From Limnohabitans sp. 63ED37-2 (GTDB lineage Bacteria; Pseudomonadota; Gammaproteobacteria; Burkholderiales; Burkholderiaceae_C), in NCBI RefSeq assembly GCF_001412535.1, contig NZ_CP011774.1, forward strand, positions 3,033,501 to 3,097,500: a stretch of 64,000 nt of DNA, given 5' to 3'. Positions 50,789-59,799 of the stretch are shown here, piece after piece. The notes under the pieces were generated by a model. That model made no database searches and was not told the DNA's origin. It saw nothing but the letters and a program-made list of their open reading frames with translations. Numbering within the stretch: position 1 is the first letter of the stretch; the number at the start of each line of letters is the position of its first letter. The position numbers were made by a program, and so were the translations under genes.

Positions 50789-51775
50789 ATGACCTACCAA
50801 GCCCTGCAAATCCACAAAGACGACGCCGGTTACCGCTGCACCTTGCAAACGCTGGATGACAGCGCCTTGCCCGAAGGCGACGTGACGGTGCAGGTGGACT
50901 ACTCCACCCTCAACTACAAAGACGGCCTGGCCATCACCGGCAAATCGCCCGTGGTGCGCAAGTTCCCGCTCACGCCCGGCATTGACCTGTCGGGCACCGT
51001 GACCGAGAGCCAACACCCGCTGTTCAAAGCGGGTGACCAAGTGGTGCTGAACGGCTGGGGCGTGGGCGAAAGCCACAGTGGCGGCTTGGCGCAAAAGGCG
51101 CGCCTGAAGGGCGACTGGCTGGTCAAACTGCCTGCCGCTTTCACCCCGCGCCAGGCCATGGCCATTGGCACCGCCGGTTACACCGCCATGCTGTGTGTGA
51201 TGGCGCTGCAAAAGCACGGCGTCACGCCAGGCAGTGGCGACATTTTGGTCACGGGTGCGGGCGGCGGAGTGGGCAGCGTGGCGATCGCGCTGTTGGCCAA
51301 ACTGGGTTACCGCGTGGTGGCGAGCACAGGCCGCCTACAAGAAGCCGACTACCTGCGCCAGCTGGGCGCGGCCGACGTGATGGACCGGGCCGAACTGTCG
51401 GCCCCCGGCAAGCCGCTGGCCAAAGAGCGCTGGGCGGGCGTGGTCGACACCGTGGGCAGCCACACCCTGGCCAACGCCTGCGCCAGCACGAAATACGGCG
51501 GCGTGGTCACGGCCTGCGGCCTGGCGCAAGGCATGGACTTTCCATCGAGCGTGGCGCCCTTCATCTTGCGCGGCGTAACGCTGGCGGGTATCGACAGCGT
51601 GATGGCCCCGCGTGCCGTGCGCGAAGCCGCTTGGGCGCGTTTGGCCCAGGACCTGGACACTGCGCAGCTGGAGCGCATGACCCGCGAAGTGGGCTTGGCC
51701 GACGCCATCGGTCTGGGCGCAGAAATTTTGGCGGGTCAGGTGCGTGGGCGGGTGGTGGTGAACGTGAACGCTTGA
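50789..51775 (+). CDS. acuI: MDR-family oxidoreductase, acrylyl-CoA reductase type (AcuI/YhdH)
   Basis: A 328-residue zinc-free medium-chain reductase. YSTLNYKDGLAITGKSPVVR and FPLTPGIDLSGTV are characteristic of the AcuI/YhdH group, and the NADPH fold reads ILVTGAGGGVGSVAIALLAK. AcuI reduces acryloyl-CoA to propionyl-CoA, a step in 3-hydroxypropionate or DMSP metabolism and in detoxification. No dddP-like or acuN/K gene is nearby, so a general detoxifying role is likely. Confidence 0.87.
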   Translation: MTYQALQIHKDDAGYRCTLQTLDDSALPEGDVTVQVDYSTLNYKDGLAITGKSPVVRKFPLTPGIDLSGTVTESQHPLFKAGDQVVLNGWGVGESHSGGLAQKARLKGDWLVKLPAAFTPRQAMAIGTAGYTAMLCVMALQKHGVTPGSGDILVTGAGGGVGSVAIALLAKLGYRVVASTGRLQEADYLRQLGAADVMDRAELSAPGKPLAKERWAGVVDTVGSHTLANACASTKYGGVVTACGLAQGMDFPSSVAPFILRGVTLAGIDSVMAPRAVREAAWARLAQDLDTAQLERMTREVGLADAIGLGAEILAGQVRGRVVVNVNA

Positions 51776-51836
51776 TAACGCCCTGCAAGTGCTCGCCACC
51801 GAAGCACTGGTCAGGGGCAAATCAAAGGGTCAACGC

Positions 51837-53150
51837 TCACTTGCCAAACAAGTGAGTCACTTTCTGCCACGCCAGCAGCAACCAGCCAGAGCGTTCCACT
51901 TCGGCCTGCGCCACCAGCAAGGTTTCACCCACAGGCTTGCCGTTCGCTGTGGCGACCACTTTGCCGATCACGGCGCCTTTGGCGATGGTTGCTTCCAGGC
52001 CCGGCTTGAGTTCGAACTGGGTCTGCACTTGCTGGCCACGGGGCACCGTGAGCATCCACGGTGCGCCCAGCACAGCCGCCACCGTGTCGGTCTTGCCAAA
52101 GCTGACCTTGGCGTTGGCGACCACCGCATTGGGCTGAATGGGCGTGACTTTTTCAAACTGGCTGTAGCCCCAACCGAGCAGCTCACGTGTCAGGTCGGCA
52201 CGCGCCTGCGCGCTGTAGGTGTTGAGGATGACCGAGATCAGACGCATCTCGTTGCGCTTGGCGGATGTGACCAGACAAAAACCTGCCTCTGCGGTATGGC
52301 CAGTTTTGAGGCCGTCCACGCTAGGGTCGGTGTAGAGCAGGGCATTGCGGTTGCCTTGCTTGATGCCGTTGTACTTGAACTCGCGCTCGGCATAGATCGG
52401 GTAGTACTCGCTGCCATCGCGGATGATGGCGCGGGCCAGGATGGCCAGATCTTTCGCAGACGATTTGTGTGCCGGGTCGGGCAAGCCGGTGGGGTTGACG
52501 AAGTTCGTGTTGGTCATGCCCAAGCGTTGGGCTTCGGCGTTCATCAACTTGGCAAAGCCCGCTTCGGAGCCCGCCATGTGCTCGGCAATCGCCTTGGACG
52601 CGTCGTTTCCGGACTGCACGATGATGCCGCGCAGCAGGTCGATCACGGTGGCTTGGCTGTTGAGCGGCAAATACATGCACGACTCGGCGCTGGTGCCTCG
52701 GCACCACGCGTTTTCGCTCACGGTGACCAGGTCAGTGGGCTTGAGTTTGCCGGTGCGCAGTGCCTGCTCAACGATGTAGCTGGTCATCATTTTGGTGAGG
52801 GAAGCGGGCGGCAAGGCTTCGTCGGCGTTGGCCGAAGCCAACACTTGGCCGGAGTCGTAATCCATCAGCAACCACGCTTTGGCAGGCAGGGCAGGCGCGT
52901 TGTCGGCCAACGCGACTTGGGCCGCCAAAGGTGGTAATGCGTTGGCGGCGAGCGCCGCTTTTTTGCCGGGTGCAGCTTTTTTGTTGGGCACCGCTTTTTT
53001 GCTGGTAACAGCCTTCTTGGCGGCAGAGACCTTGCTCGCCGTGTTTTTGCCTTCGGCTTGTTTGGCCGCGAAAGTTGCGGAGCTGGGCAGCAGAACGCCA
53101 GCGGCGACGGCGAGGAGGACGGAAAGGAGAGAAGAGGTCTTGATGTGCAT
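51837..53150 (-). CDS. dacC: D-alanyl-D-alanine carboxypeptidase (PBP5/6 type) with Lys/Ala repeat
   Basis: A 437-residue penicillin-binding protein that trims the peptidoglycan stem peptide. The catalytic motifs are SLTK (117-120), SGN (180-182) and KTG (282-284), followed by the C-terminal PBP5-associated domain and an amphipathic membrane-anchoring tail (LLLAWQKVTHLFGK). A signal peptide ends near TFAA. Between it and the catalytic domain lies an unusual linker with four hexads KKAxxx at residues 45-68, like histone-H1 tails. ATG 53150 is chosen. The dacA/dacC choice of symbol is uncertain. Confidence 0.9.
   Translation of the reverse strand: MHIKTSSLLSVLLAVAAGVLLPSSATFAAKQAEGKNTASKVSAAKKAVTSKKAVPNKKAAPGKKAALAANALPPLAAQVALADNAPALPAKAWLLMDYDSGQVLASANADEALPPASLTKMMTSYIVEQALRTGKLKPTDLVTVSENAWCRGTSAESCMYLPLNSQATVIDLLRGIIVQSGNDASKAIAEHMAGSEAGFAKLMNAEAQRLGMTNTNFVNPTGLPDPAHKSSAKDLAILARAIIRDGSEYYPIYAEREFKYNGIKQGNRNALLYTDPSVDGLKTGHTAEAGFCLVTSAKRNEMRLISVILNTYSAQARADLTRELLGWGYSQFEKVTPIQPNAVVANAKVSFGKTDTVAAVLGAPWMLTVPRGQQVQTQFELKPGLEATIAKGAVIGKVVATANGKPVGETLLVAQAEVERSGWLLLAWQKVTHLFGK
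52947..53018 (-). repeat. Four 18-bp repeats coding KKAxxx hexads in the dacC linker
   Basis: The minus strand codes KKAVTS, KKAVPN, KKAAPG and KKAALA in succession (dacC residues 45-68). The DNA repeats are imperfect, with the KKA codons most alike. Copy number could vary by slippage. Confidence 0.75.
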
Positions 53151-53266
53151 GGCTTTGTTCGGCTGAGCGCTGATTGTCGCTGAACCATTAATGTAGGTGG
53201 CCAGCCATTCGAGGGGCGGTTGATTCATGGGCCCAAGGACCCGATTCACGGCGCACAAGTCAGCCC

Positions 53267-54175
53267 TCAAGCCACCGCCAGCCTTGCATCTTCTGACAAC
53301 AAGTCAATCAAGTCCCGCGCAAAGCCCGGCAGCTCGTCGATGTTGCGCACACAAATCTGCATGGACCGGATGGCCCAAGCGTCAGACAGAGGCACCAGGC
53401 GGATGGCCATGCTGCGGGCATGGCGGCGGGCAGCGGATTCGGGCAGCACGCCCACGCCCACACCGGCTTCGATCATGCGGCAGGCCGACTCGAAGCTGCT
53501 GACCTGGATGCGCACCTTGAGCGGCTTGTTCAGCTGCTCGCACTCGCGGTTCAAGAAGGCGTGCAAGGCGCTGGCTTCGTGCAGGCCCACATGGTCAAAC
53601 TCCAGCGCGTCAATGAGCGGCATGCTAGGCAAGTCGGCGACAGGGTGGCCATCGGGCACCACCAGCACCAAGCTGTCCGACCGGTAAGGCAGGGTTTGCA
53701 GGGTTTCGGTGCGCACAGACCCGGCCACGATGCCGATGTCGGTCTTGCCGTCCATCACAGCGCGCACGATTTCATTGGACAGTTTTTCTTGCAGGTCGAT
53801 GTTCACATCGGGGTGCGTGGCCAAATAACGCTTGAGCACCTCGGGCAAAAACTCACCTAAAGCGGTGGTGTTAGCGTACACACGCAGGTGGCCTTTGATA
53901 CCGCTGGCGTATTCCTGCAGGTCGCCGCGCAGGTGCTCGATCTGGCCCAGCACCAGCCGCGCCCGATGCACAAAGGCCTGGCCCGGTGGTGTGAGCGTCA
54001 CGCCCTGGCTGTGGCGGTTGAGCAGTTTGGCCCCGATGCTTTCTTCGAGGTTCTTGATGCGCGTGCTGGCCGCAGGCAGCGAGATGAACGAAGCCTCAGC
54101 CCCTTTGGTGAGGCTGTTGGCTTCGGCCACCCGCACCATGAGGCGCAAATCAACCAGATCGAAATGAACAGACAT
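53267..54175 (-). CDS. LysR-family regulator of the adjoining itaconate-type cluster
   Basis: A 302-residue LysR regulator: LVDLRLMVRVAEANSLTKGA, SFISLPAASTRIKNLEESIG, then a type 2 periplasmic-binding effector domain. It follows the CitE-like gene on the same strand after 37 nt and so is probably part of the same long transcript. From memory, the comparable Pseudomonas aeruginosa cluster is also flanked by a LysR gene (PA0877). The effector would then be itaconate or itaconyl-CoA, which is inference from context. Confidence 0.85.
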   Translation of the reverse strand: MSVHFDLVDLRLMVRVAEANSLTKGAEASFISLPAASTRIKNLEESIGAKLLNRHSQGVTLTPPGQAFVHRARLVLGQIEHLRGDLQEYASGIKGHLRVYANTTALGEFLPEVLKRYLATHPDVNIDLQEKLSNEIVRAVMDGKTDIGIVAGSVRTETLQTLPYRSDSLVLVVPDGHPVADLPSMPLIDALEFDHVGLHEASALHAFLNRECEQLNKPLKVRIQVSSFESACRMIEAGVGVGVLPESAARRHARSMAIRLVPLSDAWAIRSMQICVRNIDELPGFARDLIDLLSEDARLAVA

Positions 54176-54212
54176 GGGGGGATTGTGCCAGCGGGGGCGG
54201 CCCCCTCATGGC

Positions 54213-55055
54213 TCAGCGCTCGCGCAGCAAACTGCGCGCCAGCAGCAGCACAGGCGGGTCGACCATCTTGCCGTCCACACTGAACGCGCCGCCGCCTGCC
54301 GCCACTTCGGCGGCCAGCACGCGGCGAGCCCAGTCGCGCTCGGCATCGGTCGGGACCAGGGCCTGGTGCACACCCGCCACCTGCGCGGGGTGAATGCACA
54401 GCTTGGCCCCAAAGCCGAAGCGTCGGCTGCGCTGGGCGTCTGCAGCCAGCACCTCGGCGTCTTGCGTGGCGGTGGTCACACCATCCACCGGGGCTGGCAA
54501 ACCCGCACGGCGCGAAGCCACCACCATCGCCAGCCGCACTGGGGCCAATTCGGCTTCGTCGGGTCCGCAGCGGAGCCCCAAATCGGCCTGCAAATCGATG
54601 TGGCCCAGACCCAGGCGCAAGGTGCCTGCTGCGCGGGCGATGGCGTCCATCTGCCCCACGCCCTCGGCGCTTTCTATCAAGGGCAAAACGCGTTTGCTGC
54701 TGGTGCGAAAAGCCTGCTCGACCTGCTGCGGGTTTTCGGCCTTGGGCAGCATGAGCGCGCCCAGACCCGTCAGGATGGCCACGGCAGCCAGGTCGGCCTC
54801 GTGCCAGGGGGTGCCTGCCGGATTCACGCGCACCAAAAGGCGTGCGCGTTCGGCCGCATCAAAATCCTTCCAAGCATCCATCAGCGCGGCGCGGGCTGTG
54901 TCTTTGGCGTCCAGCGGCACAGCATCTTCGAGGTCGATGATGACCGCATCGACACCACTGGCCAATGCCTTGGCAAAGCGCTCGGGGCGGTTGCCGGGCA
55001 CAAACAAAAAGCTGCGCGCCTGCGCCAAGCGCGAAGGCTCTGGCGTCACACTCAT
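54213..55055 (-). CDS. HpcH/HpaI-CitE family lyase, probable citramalyl-CoA lyase
   Basis: A 280-residue CitE-like lyase with RSFLFVPGNRPERFAKAL at the N-terminus, the Mg-binding IIDLEDAVPLDAKD, LLVRVNPAGTPW, LPLIESAEGV and GFGAKLCIHPAQV. In the itaconate pathway such an enzyme splits (S)-citramalyl-CoA into acetyl-CoA and pyruvate. Other beta-methylmalyl- or citryl-CoA substrates are possible. ATG 55055 overlaps the stop of the MmgE/PrpD gene by 4 nt (ATGA), showing coupling. Confidence 0.87.
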   Translation of the reverse strand: MSVTPEPSRLAQARSFLFVPGNRPERFAKALASGVDAVIIDLEDAVPLDAKDTARAALMDAWKDFDAAERARLLVRVNPAGTPWHEADLAAVAILTGLGALMLPKAENPQQVEQAFRTSSKRVLPLIESAEGVGQMDAIARAAGTLRLGLGHIDLQADLGLRCGPDEAELAPVRLAMVVASRRAGLPAPVDGVTTATQDAEVLAADAQRSRRFGFGAKLCIHPAQVAGVHQALVPTDAERDWARRVLAAEVAAGGGAFSVDGKMVDPPVLLLARSLLRER

Positions 55056-56416
55056 GGCAGCAGCGGGCCCACCGTGGGCCAGCTGGCCACTTGCCACAGC
55101 GCGTCCACACTCTGGCGCATGGCTTCGGGCGTGGCACCGCCGCTGAAGGCCGCCAGGCGCAGGGCTTTGTCGGTGATCTCTTTGCGCGACAAGGTGTTGC
55201 CCGGGTCGCCCTTGGGCTCGTCCACACGGCCGTGCAGCACGCGGCCATCGGTGGTGGTCACCGTCACTTTGCCGATCCAGCGCTTGGGGTAAGCGCTGTC
55301 CACTTCGGCGTCGAGCACCATGCTGACTTTGTCGCGCAGGGCCTGGGTGGCTTGGCTCAAAAAGTCGCGGTCGAATTCGGTCAGGCCCGCGTGGCCGTGT
55401 TGCGCCACCAGCGCCAACACCGTGCCCATGGAAAACTTGCTTTGATGCACCGTGACGGGCCGCACCACCGGACCGAGCACGTCGATGGCACCTTGGTGCA
55501 CATGCGTCACCACTTGGGCCAGGTCATCCAGCTTCAAACCATGCGTCTGCATGACATGCAGCAGCGCATCGGCCGCTGGGTGAGTGTGGCGGCAGCTGGC
55601 GTGGTACTTGAACGAGGTCTCGGCCGTGGCCCAGCGCGTGCCCAGGCCATCCACCAAGCGGCTGGGGTCGGCATCACTCGACATGCCCACGGCCATGCCT
55701 TGTGGACCTTCCAGAATTTCTGCTGCGCCCGTGAAGCCGTCTTTGGCCAAATAAGCCGACATCAAGCCTGCCCCGGCAGCGTGTGCGGTGTGCAGCTGTT
55801 TGCTGTCGGCGGCGGTGCGCAAAAATTCCCACAGGCCCGCCGACTGCGTGCCCGCCGAGCCCAGCGCGTGCTGCATTTGCTGCGCGTTCAGGCCCAACAA
55901 ATGGCCCACTGCCGCTGCTGCGGCCAGCGTGCCTGCGGTGCCGGTGGTGTGAAACACGCGGTAATGCGAGCGCCCCAAAAATTCACCCACACGGATGCCC
56001 ACTTCGTAGCCAACCACCGATGCGGCCAGCAGCTGCTGACCACTTGCACCCAGGGCCTGCGCCACCGCCACCGCAGGCGAAAACACCACCGTGGCCGGGT
56101 GGAACACCGAGCCGTTATGCACATCGTCTTGCTCGGCCACATGCGAGGCCGCCGCGTTCGCCATGGCGGCCAAATACGGCGTGGTGCGGGCGCGGTTGAT
56201 GATGACTTCAGAAGGCCCTTGGGCCGGGCCCATGGCCTGCGCAAAGCGGGTGATGCTCTCCACCGGACGCGAGCCGTGCCCTGCCACGGCCGAGCCAAAC
56301 CAGTCGACCAGCAGGTCTTCGATCTTGCGGACCACCGGCTCGGGAATGTCTTCGAAGCGCAGGCTTGCGGCAAAGGCGGCGAGTTGGGCGGTGTTGGATG
56401 ACGTGCTGTGTGCCAT
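55052..56416 (-). CDS. MmgE/PrpD family protein
   Basis: A 454-residue protein of the family that includes 2-methylcitrate dehydratase and cis-aconitate decarboxylase. Visible are VDWFGSAVAGHGSRPVE, the HVAEQDDVHNGSVFHPATVV region with catalytic-type residues, and KYHASCRHTHPAADALL. The reaction in this cluster is unknown; an itaconate-related isomerase or decarboxylase is a natural guess. A PrpD-type gene (PA0881) is, from memory, also present in the P. aeruginosa itaconate cluster. Confidence 0.87.
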   Translation of the reverse strand: MAHSTSSNTAQLAAFAASLRFEDIPEPVVRKIEDLLVDWFGSAVAGHGSRPVESITRFAQAMGPAQGPSEVIINRARTTPYLAAMANAAASHVAEQDDVHNGSVFHPATVVFSPAVAVAQALGASGQQLLAASVVGYEVGIRVGEFLGRSHYRVFHTTGTAGTLAAAAAVGHLLGLNAQQMQHALGSAGTQSAGLWEFLRTAADSKQLHTAHAAGAGLMSAYLAKDGFTGAAEILEGPQGMAVGMSSDADPSRLVDGLGTRWATAETSFKYHASCRHTHPAADALLHVMQTHGLKLDDLAQVVTHVHQGAIDVLGPVVRPVTVHQSKFSMGTVLALVAQHGHAGLTEFDRDFLSQATQALRDKVSMVLDAEVDSAYPKRWIGKVTVTTTDGRVLHGRVDEPKGDPGNTLSRKEITDKALRLAAFSGGATPEAMRQSVDALWQVASWPTVGPLLP

Positions 56417-56452
56417 GGCGGTCTCGTTGTCCTTGGGTTTAGGGTGGCAGGG

Positions 56453-57640
56453 TCAAATGGCTTTGTTCGTGCGCAGCGCTTGCACCGCCACATCGTCCAG
56501 GCCCAGCTCGCGCAGGATGGCCTCGGTGTGCTCGCCCACGGCAGGCACGGCGTCCATGCGGTAGTCGTAACGGTTGTTGCGCCCGGGCGGCAACAGGGCG
56601 GGGATGTGGCCCGCAGGGGAGCGCACTTGCTGCCAGCGCTCACGCGCCTTGAGCTGCGGGTGCGCCCAAACCCCGGCCATATCGTTCATGCGGGCATTGG
56701 CAATTTGCGCTTGGTCCAGCCGCGCCTCGACGTCGCTTGTGCTCATGCGGGCGAACATGCCCACGATGAGTTGCTTGAGCTGCGCACGGTTCTCGCTGCG
56801 CAAGGCGTTGGTGCAAAAGCGCGGATCGTTGGCCAGTGCGGCGTCGCCCAACACCACGTCGCAAAAGACTTTCCACTCGCGCTCGTTTTGCAGGCCCAGC
56901 ATCACGGTGCCACCATCGCCCGCTGCAAACGGGCCATAGGGGTAGATGCTGGCGTGCGAGGCGGCGCTGCGCGGCGGCGGGGTGGCGCCGTCATGTGCGT
57001 AGTACAGCGGGTAGCCCATCCACTCGGCCAGCGCTTCGAGCATGGACACATCGATGTGGCTGCCCTGGCCGGTTTTGCCGCGCAAGAGCAGGGCGGAAAG
57101 GATGTTGGTGTAGGCGTACATGCCCGCCGCGATGTCGGCGATCGAGTTACCGGTTTTGGACGGGTCCTCAGGCGTGCCGGTGATCGACAACATGCCCGCC
57201 TCGCTCTGGATCAAGAGGTCGTAGGCTTTTTTGTCGCGGTAGGGGCCATCTTCGCCGTAGCCCGAGATGTCGCACACGATCAACTTCGGATGTGTGGGGC
57301 TGAGCGCCTCAAACGACAGGCCCATGCGCGCGGCTGCACCAGGGGCCAGGTTTTGCACCAGCACATCGGCGCTTTGCAGCAAGCTGTTCAGCACGGCCAT
57401 GGCGTCGGGGTTTTTGAGGTCGAGCGTGAGGCTCTCTTTGGACCGGTTGGTCCACACAAAGTGAGAGGATTGGCCGCGCACCCGCGTGTCGTAGGCCCGC
57501 GCAAAATCACCCGCGCCGGGGCGCTCGATCTTGATGACGCGTGCGCCCAAATCGGCCAGTTGGCGGGTGCAAAAGGGCGCGGCAATCGCGTGTTCGAGAG
57601 AGACGACGGTGATGCCGTCCAGAGGTCTTGGCGATGTCAT
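56453..57640 (-). CDS. Family III CoA-transferase, probable itaconate CoA-transferase
   Basis: A 395-residue CaiB/BaiF transferase: LDGITVVSLEHAIAAPFCTR at the N-terminus, LGARVIKIERPGAGDFAR, and the nucleophile Asp in KKAYDLLIQSEAG. The AAPFCTRQLADLG and LLIQSEAGMLSITGTP segments fit the Ict group that forms itaconyl-CoA from succinyl-CoA. It lies between the MmgE/PrpD and acyl-CoA dehydrogenase genes, all on the minus strand with gaps of 36 and 13 nt. The specificity is inferred from the gene set. Confidence 0.85.
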   Translation of the reverse strand: MTSPRPLDGITVVSLEHAIAAPFCTRQLADLGARVIKIERPGAGDFARAYDTRVRGQSSHFVWTNRSKESLTLDLKNPDAMAVLNSLLQSADVLVQNLAPGAAARMGLSFEALSPTHPKLIVCDISGYGEDGPYRDKKAYDLLIQSEAGMLSITGTPEDPSKTGNSIADIAAGMYAYTNILSALLLRGKTGQGSHIDVSMLEALAEWMGYPLYYAHDGATPPPRSAASHASIYPYGPFAAGDGGTVMLGLQNEREWKVFCDVVLGDAALANDPRFCTNALRSENRAQLKQLIVGMFARMSTSDVEARLDQAQIANARMNDMAGVWAHPQLKARERWQQVRSPAGHIPALLPPGRNNRYDYRMDAVPAVGEHTEAILRELGLDDVAVQALRTNKAI

Positions 57641-57653
57641 GTCAGAACGGATG

Positions 57654-58814
57654 TCAGAACGAACGGGGCAGCCCGAGGATGTGCTCGGCCACGTAGCTGA
57701 AGATCATGTTGGTCGAGACCGGGGCCACCTGGTACAGGCGGGTCTCGCGGAACTTGCGCTCGATGTCGTATTCACACGCAAAGCCAAAACCGCCGTGCGT
57801 TTGCAGGCAGACGTTGGCCGCTTCCCAACTGGCCTTGGCCGCGAGGTATTTGGCCATGTTGGCTTCGGCCCCAGCGTTTTGCATCGCGTCGATTTTTTCG
57901 CAGGCTTTCCAGCGCATGAGGTTGGCAGCTTCCAGCTCAATGAAGGCGTCGGCAATCGGGAACTGCACGCCTTGGTTTTGGCCGATGGGGCGGCCGAACA
58001 CCACACGGTCTTTGGCGTATTGGGTGGCTCGGTCAATGAACCAGTAGCCGTCGCCAATGCACTCGGCCGCGATCAGCACACGCTCGGCGTTCAGGCCGTC
58101 GAGCAAAGTCTTGAAGCCCTTGCCCTCTTCACCCAAGAGCGCGTCTTCGGGGATTTCGAGGTTGTCAAAAAACAGCTCGTTGGTCTCGTGGTTGACCATG
58201 TTCAAGATAGGCCGCACCGTGAGGCCGTTGCCGATCGCTTGCTTGAGGTCAATCAAGAAGCACGACAAACCTTCGGAGCGCTTGGTGACCTGGTCGGCAG
58301 GCGTGGTGCGGGCCAGCAAGATCATCAGGTCGCTGTGCTGGATGCGCGAGATCCAGACCTTCTGGCCGTTGATGACCCAGCGGCCGTCTTTTTTGACGGC
58401 GGTGGTTTTGAGCTTGGTGGTGTCGCTGCCCGTGGTGGGCTCAGTCACGCCCATGGACTGGATGCGCAACTCGCCTGTGGCGATCTTGGGCAAGAGAAAA
58501 TTTTTCTGCGCGTCAGAGCCGCTGCGCACGATGGCGTTCATGACGTACATCTGGCCGTGGCACGCGCCCGAGTTGCCGCCCGAGCGGTTGATCTCTTCCA
58601 TGATGACCGAGGCCTCGGCCATGGACAGGCCCGAGCCGCCGTATTGCTGCGGGATCAGCGCGGCCATCCAGCCCGCCTTGGTGAGGGCGTCGACAAACTC
58701 TTCGGGGTAACCACGTTTTTCGTCGACCTTGCGGTGGTACTCGTCAGGGAACTGGGCGCACAGGGCGCGCACGGCGTCGCGGATGTCTTGGTATTGGTCG
58801 GGTGAGGTGTGCAT
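57654..58814 (-). CDS. Acyl-CoA dehydrogenase
   Basis: A 386-residue flavoprotein with the acyl-CoA dehydrogenase pattern: RIQSMGVTEPTTGSDTTKLK, DGRWVINGQKVWISRIQHSD, and QTHGGFGFACEYDIERKFRE near the C-terminus. In this context it could oxidise a C5-dicarboxyl-CoA such as methylsuccinyl-CoA to mesaconyl-CoA, but this cannot be seen from sequence. ATG 58814 is chosen although no ribosome site is obvious. It lies between the transferase and MaoC genes. Confidence 0.88.
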   Translation of the reverse strand: MHTSPDQYQDIRDAVRALCAQFPDEYHRKVDEKRGYPEEFVDALTKAGWMAALIPQQYGGSGLSMAEASVIMEEINRSGGNSGACHGQMYVMNAIVRSGSDAQKNFLLPKIATGELRIQSMGVTEPTTGSDTTKLKTTAVKKDGRWVINGQKVWISRIQHSDLMILLARTTPADQVTKRSEGLSCFLIDLKQAIGNGLTVRPILNMVNHETNELFFDNLEIPEDALLGEEGKGFKTLLDGLNAERVLIAAECIGDGYWFIDRATQYAKDRVVFGRPIGQNQGVQFPIADAFIELEAANLMRWKACEKIDAMQNAGAEANMAKYLAAKASWEAANVCLQTHGGFGFACEYDIERKFRETRLYQVAPVSTNMIFSYVAEHILGLPRSF

Positions 58815-58837
58815 GGTGTTGGTATAGGTGAAAAGTT

Positions 58838-59719
58838 TCAAGCCAAGGTGGCTTGCGCTTGCATGGTGAGCCAGCCTTCGTGGTCGCAGGCCCACAGCTC
58901 AACCGTCTTGCCGTCGGCAGACGGGCGGCCGTTCAAGCGGAAAGGGTGAAGGTCAAAGGTGGGGCGCACGGCGCGGAACTGGAACGAAGCCAGCCGCACT
59001 CCGGGCACTTGCCTGCGCACCAGGTCCACCAACAAAGTAGCAATGAGCGGACCGTGCACGATGAGGCCGGGGTAGCCCTCTTCTTGCGTGACGTAGCTGC
59101 GGTCGTAATGGATGCGGTGCCCGTTGAAGGTGAGTGCCGAATAGCGAAACAACGACACCGGATCGGGCACAAATTCGCGCTGCCAGGGCGCGTCAGCCTC
59201 AGCCGCGGTGGGTGGCACTTCGGGCGCACCGGGCACAGCCGCTGCGCGGTAAACGATGTCGTGGGTTTCGGTCAGGCACAGACCTTGGGCGTTGCTGAAA
59301 GCATGCTCGACTTCGACAAACAGCAGGTCGCCCGTGCGGCCCGATTTGTGTTTGACCGAGGCGATGCGCGAATGCTTTTGCGCGGCGTCGCCCACACGCA
59401 GCGGGTTGTCGACCTGCCAATGCAAGCGTCCCCCGGCCCACATGCGGCGCGGCAGCGGCACGGGTGGCAAAAAGCCCCCGCGCAAGGGGTGACCGTCAGG
59501 CCCGATCTGGCTTTGTGGGGCCTGCGGTAAAAAGTAGAGCCAGTGCCACAGCGGTGGCACTTCACTGCCCGCGGCTTGGCGGGGGTCATCGCGGTCGAGC
59601 AAGGCACTTTGGCCACGCAACGGGGCGGCCACGATCTCGTCAGCGAGTGTTTCGTTGCGGCCCTCCCAGCTGCGCAGGTGCGCAACCTGATCGGCGTCTA
59701 AGGTGGTGGGGGTGTTCAT
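58838..59719 (-). CDS. MaoC-type hydratase, probable itaconyl-CoA/mesaconyl-CoA hydratase
   Basis: A 293-residue double-hotdog hydratase: an N-terminal FAS1-type half with PLPRRMWAGGRLHWQ, and a C-terminal MaoC half with FNGHRIHYDRSYVTQEEGYP and GLIVHGPLIATLL carrying the catalytic His/Asp. This architecture matches mesaconyl-C4-CoA hydratases and the Ich enzyme that hydrates itaconyl-CoA or mesaconyl-CoA to citramalyl-CoA. ATG 59719 is chosen. It heads the core set of five catabolic genes. Confidence 0.87.
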   Translation of the reverse strand: MNTPTTLDADQVAHLRSWEGRNETLADEIVAAPLRGQSALLDRDDPRQAAGSEVPPLWHWLYFLPQAPQSQIGPDGHPLRGGFLPPVPLPRRMWAGGRLHWQVDNPLRVGDAAQKHSRIASVKHKSGRTGDLLFVEVEHAFSNAQGLCLTETHDIVYRAAAVPGAPEVPPTAAEADAPWQREFVPDPVSLFRYSALTFNGHRIHYDRSYVTQEEGYPGLIVHGPLIATLLVDLVRRQVPGVRLASFQFRAVRPTFDLHPFRLNGRPSADGKTVELWACDHEGWLTMQAQATLA

Positions 59720-59799
59720 AAGTTCGATCTTCGCCGAGTCGGGGCCACGGGGCCGTCTGTGTTTGTGAAAGTCCGCCTTTGTCAGTCCAAAAGGGGCGT

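Noticed and set aside
54965..56401. 478-codon plus-strand frame opposite the CitE and MmgE/PrpD genes
   Set aside because: Spans two real convergent-strand genes and shows no domain; antisense shadow.
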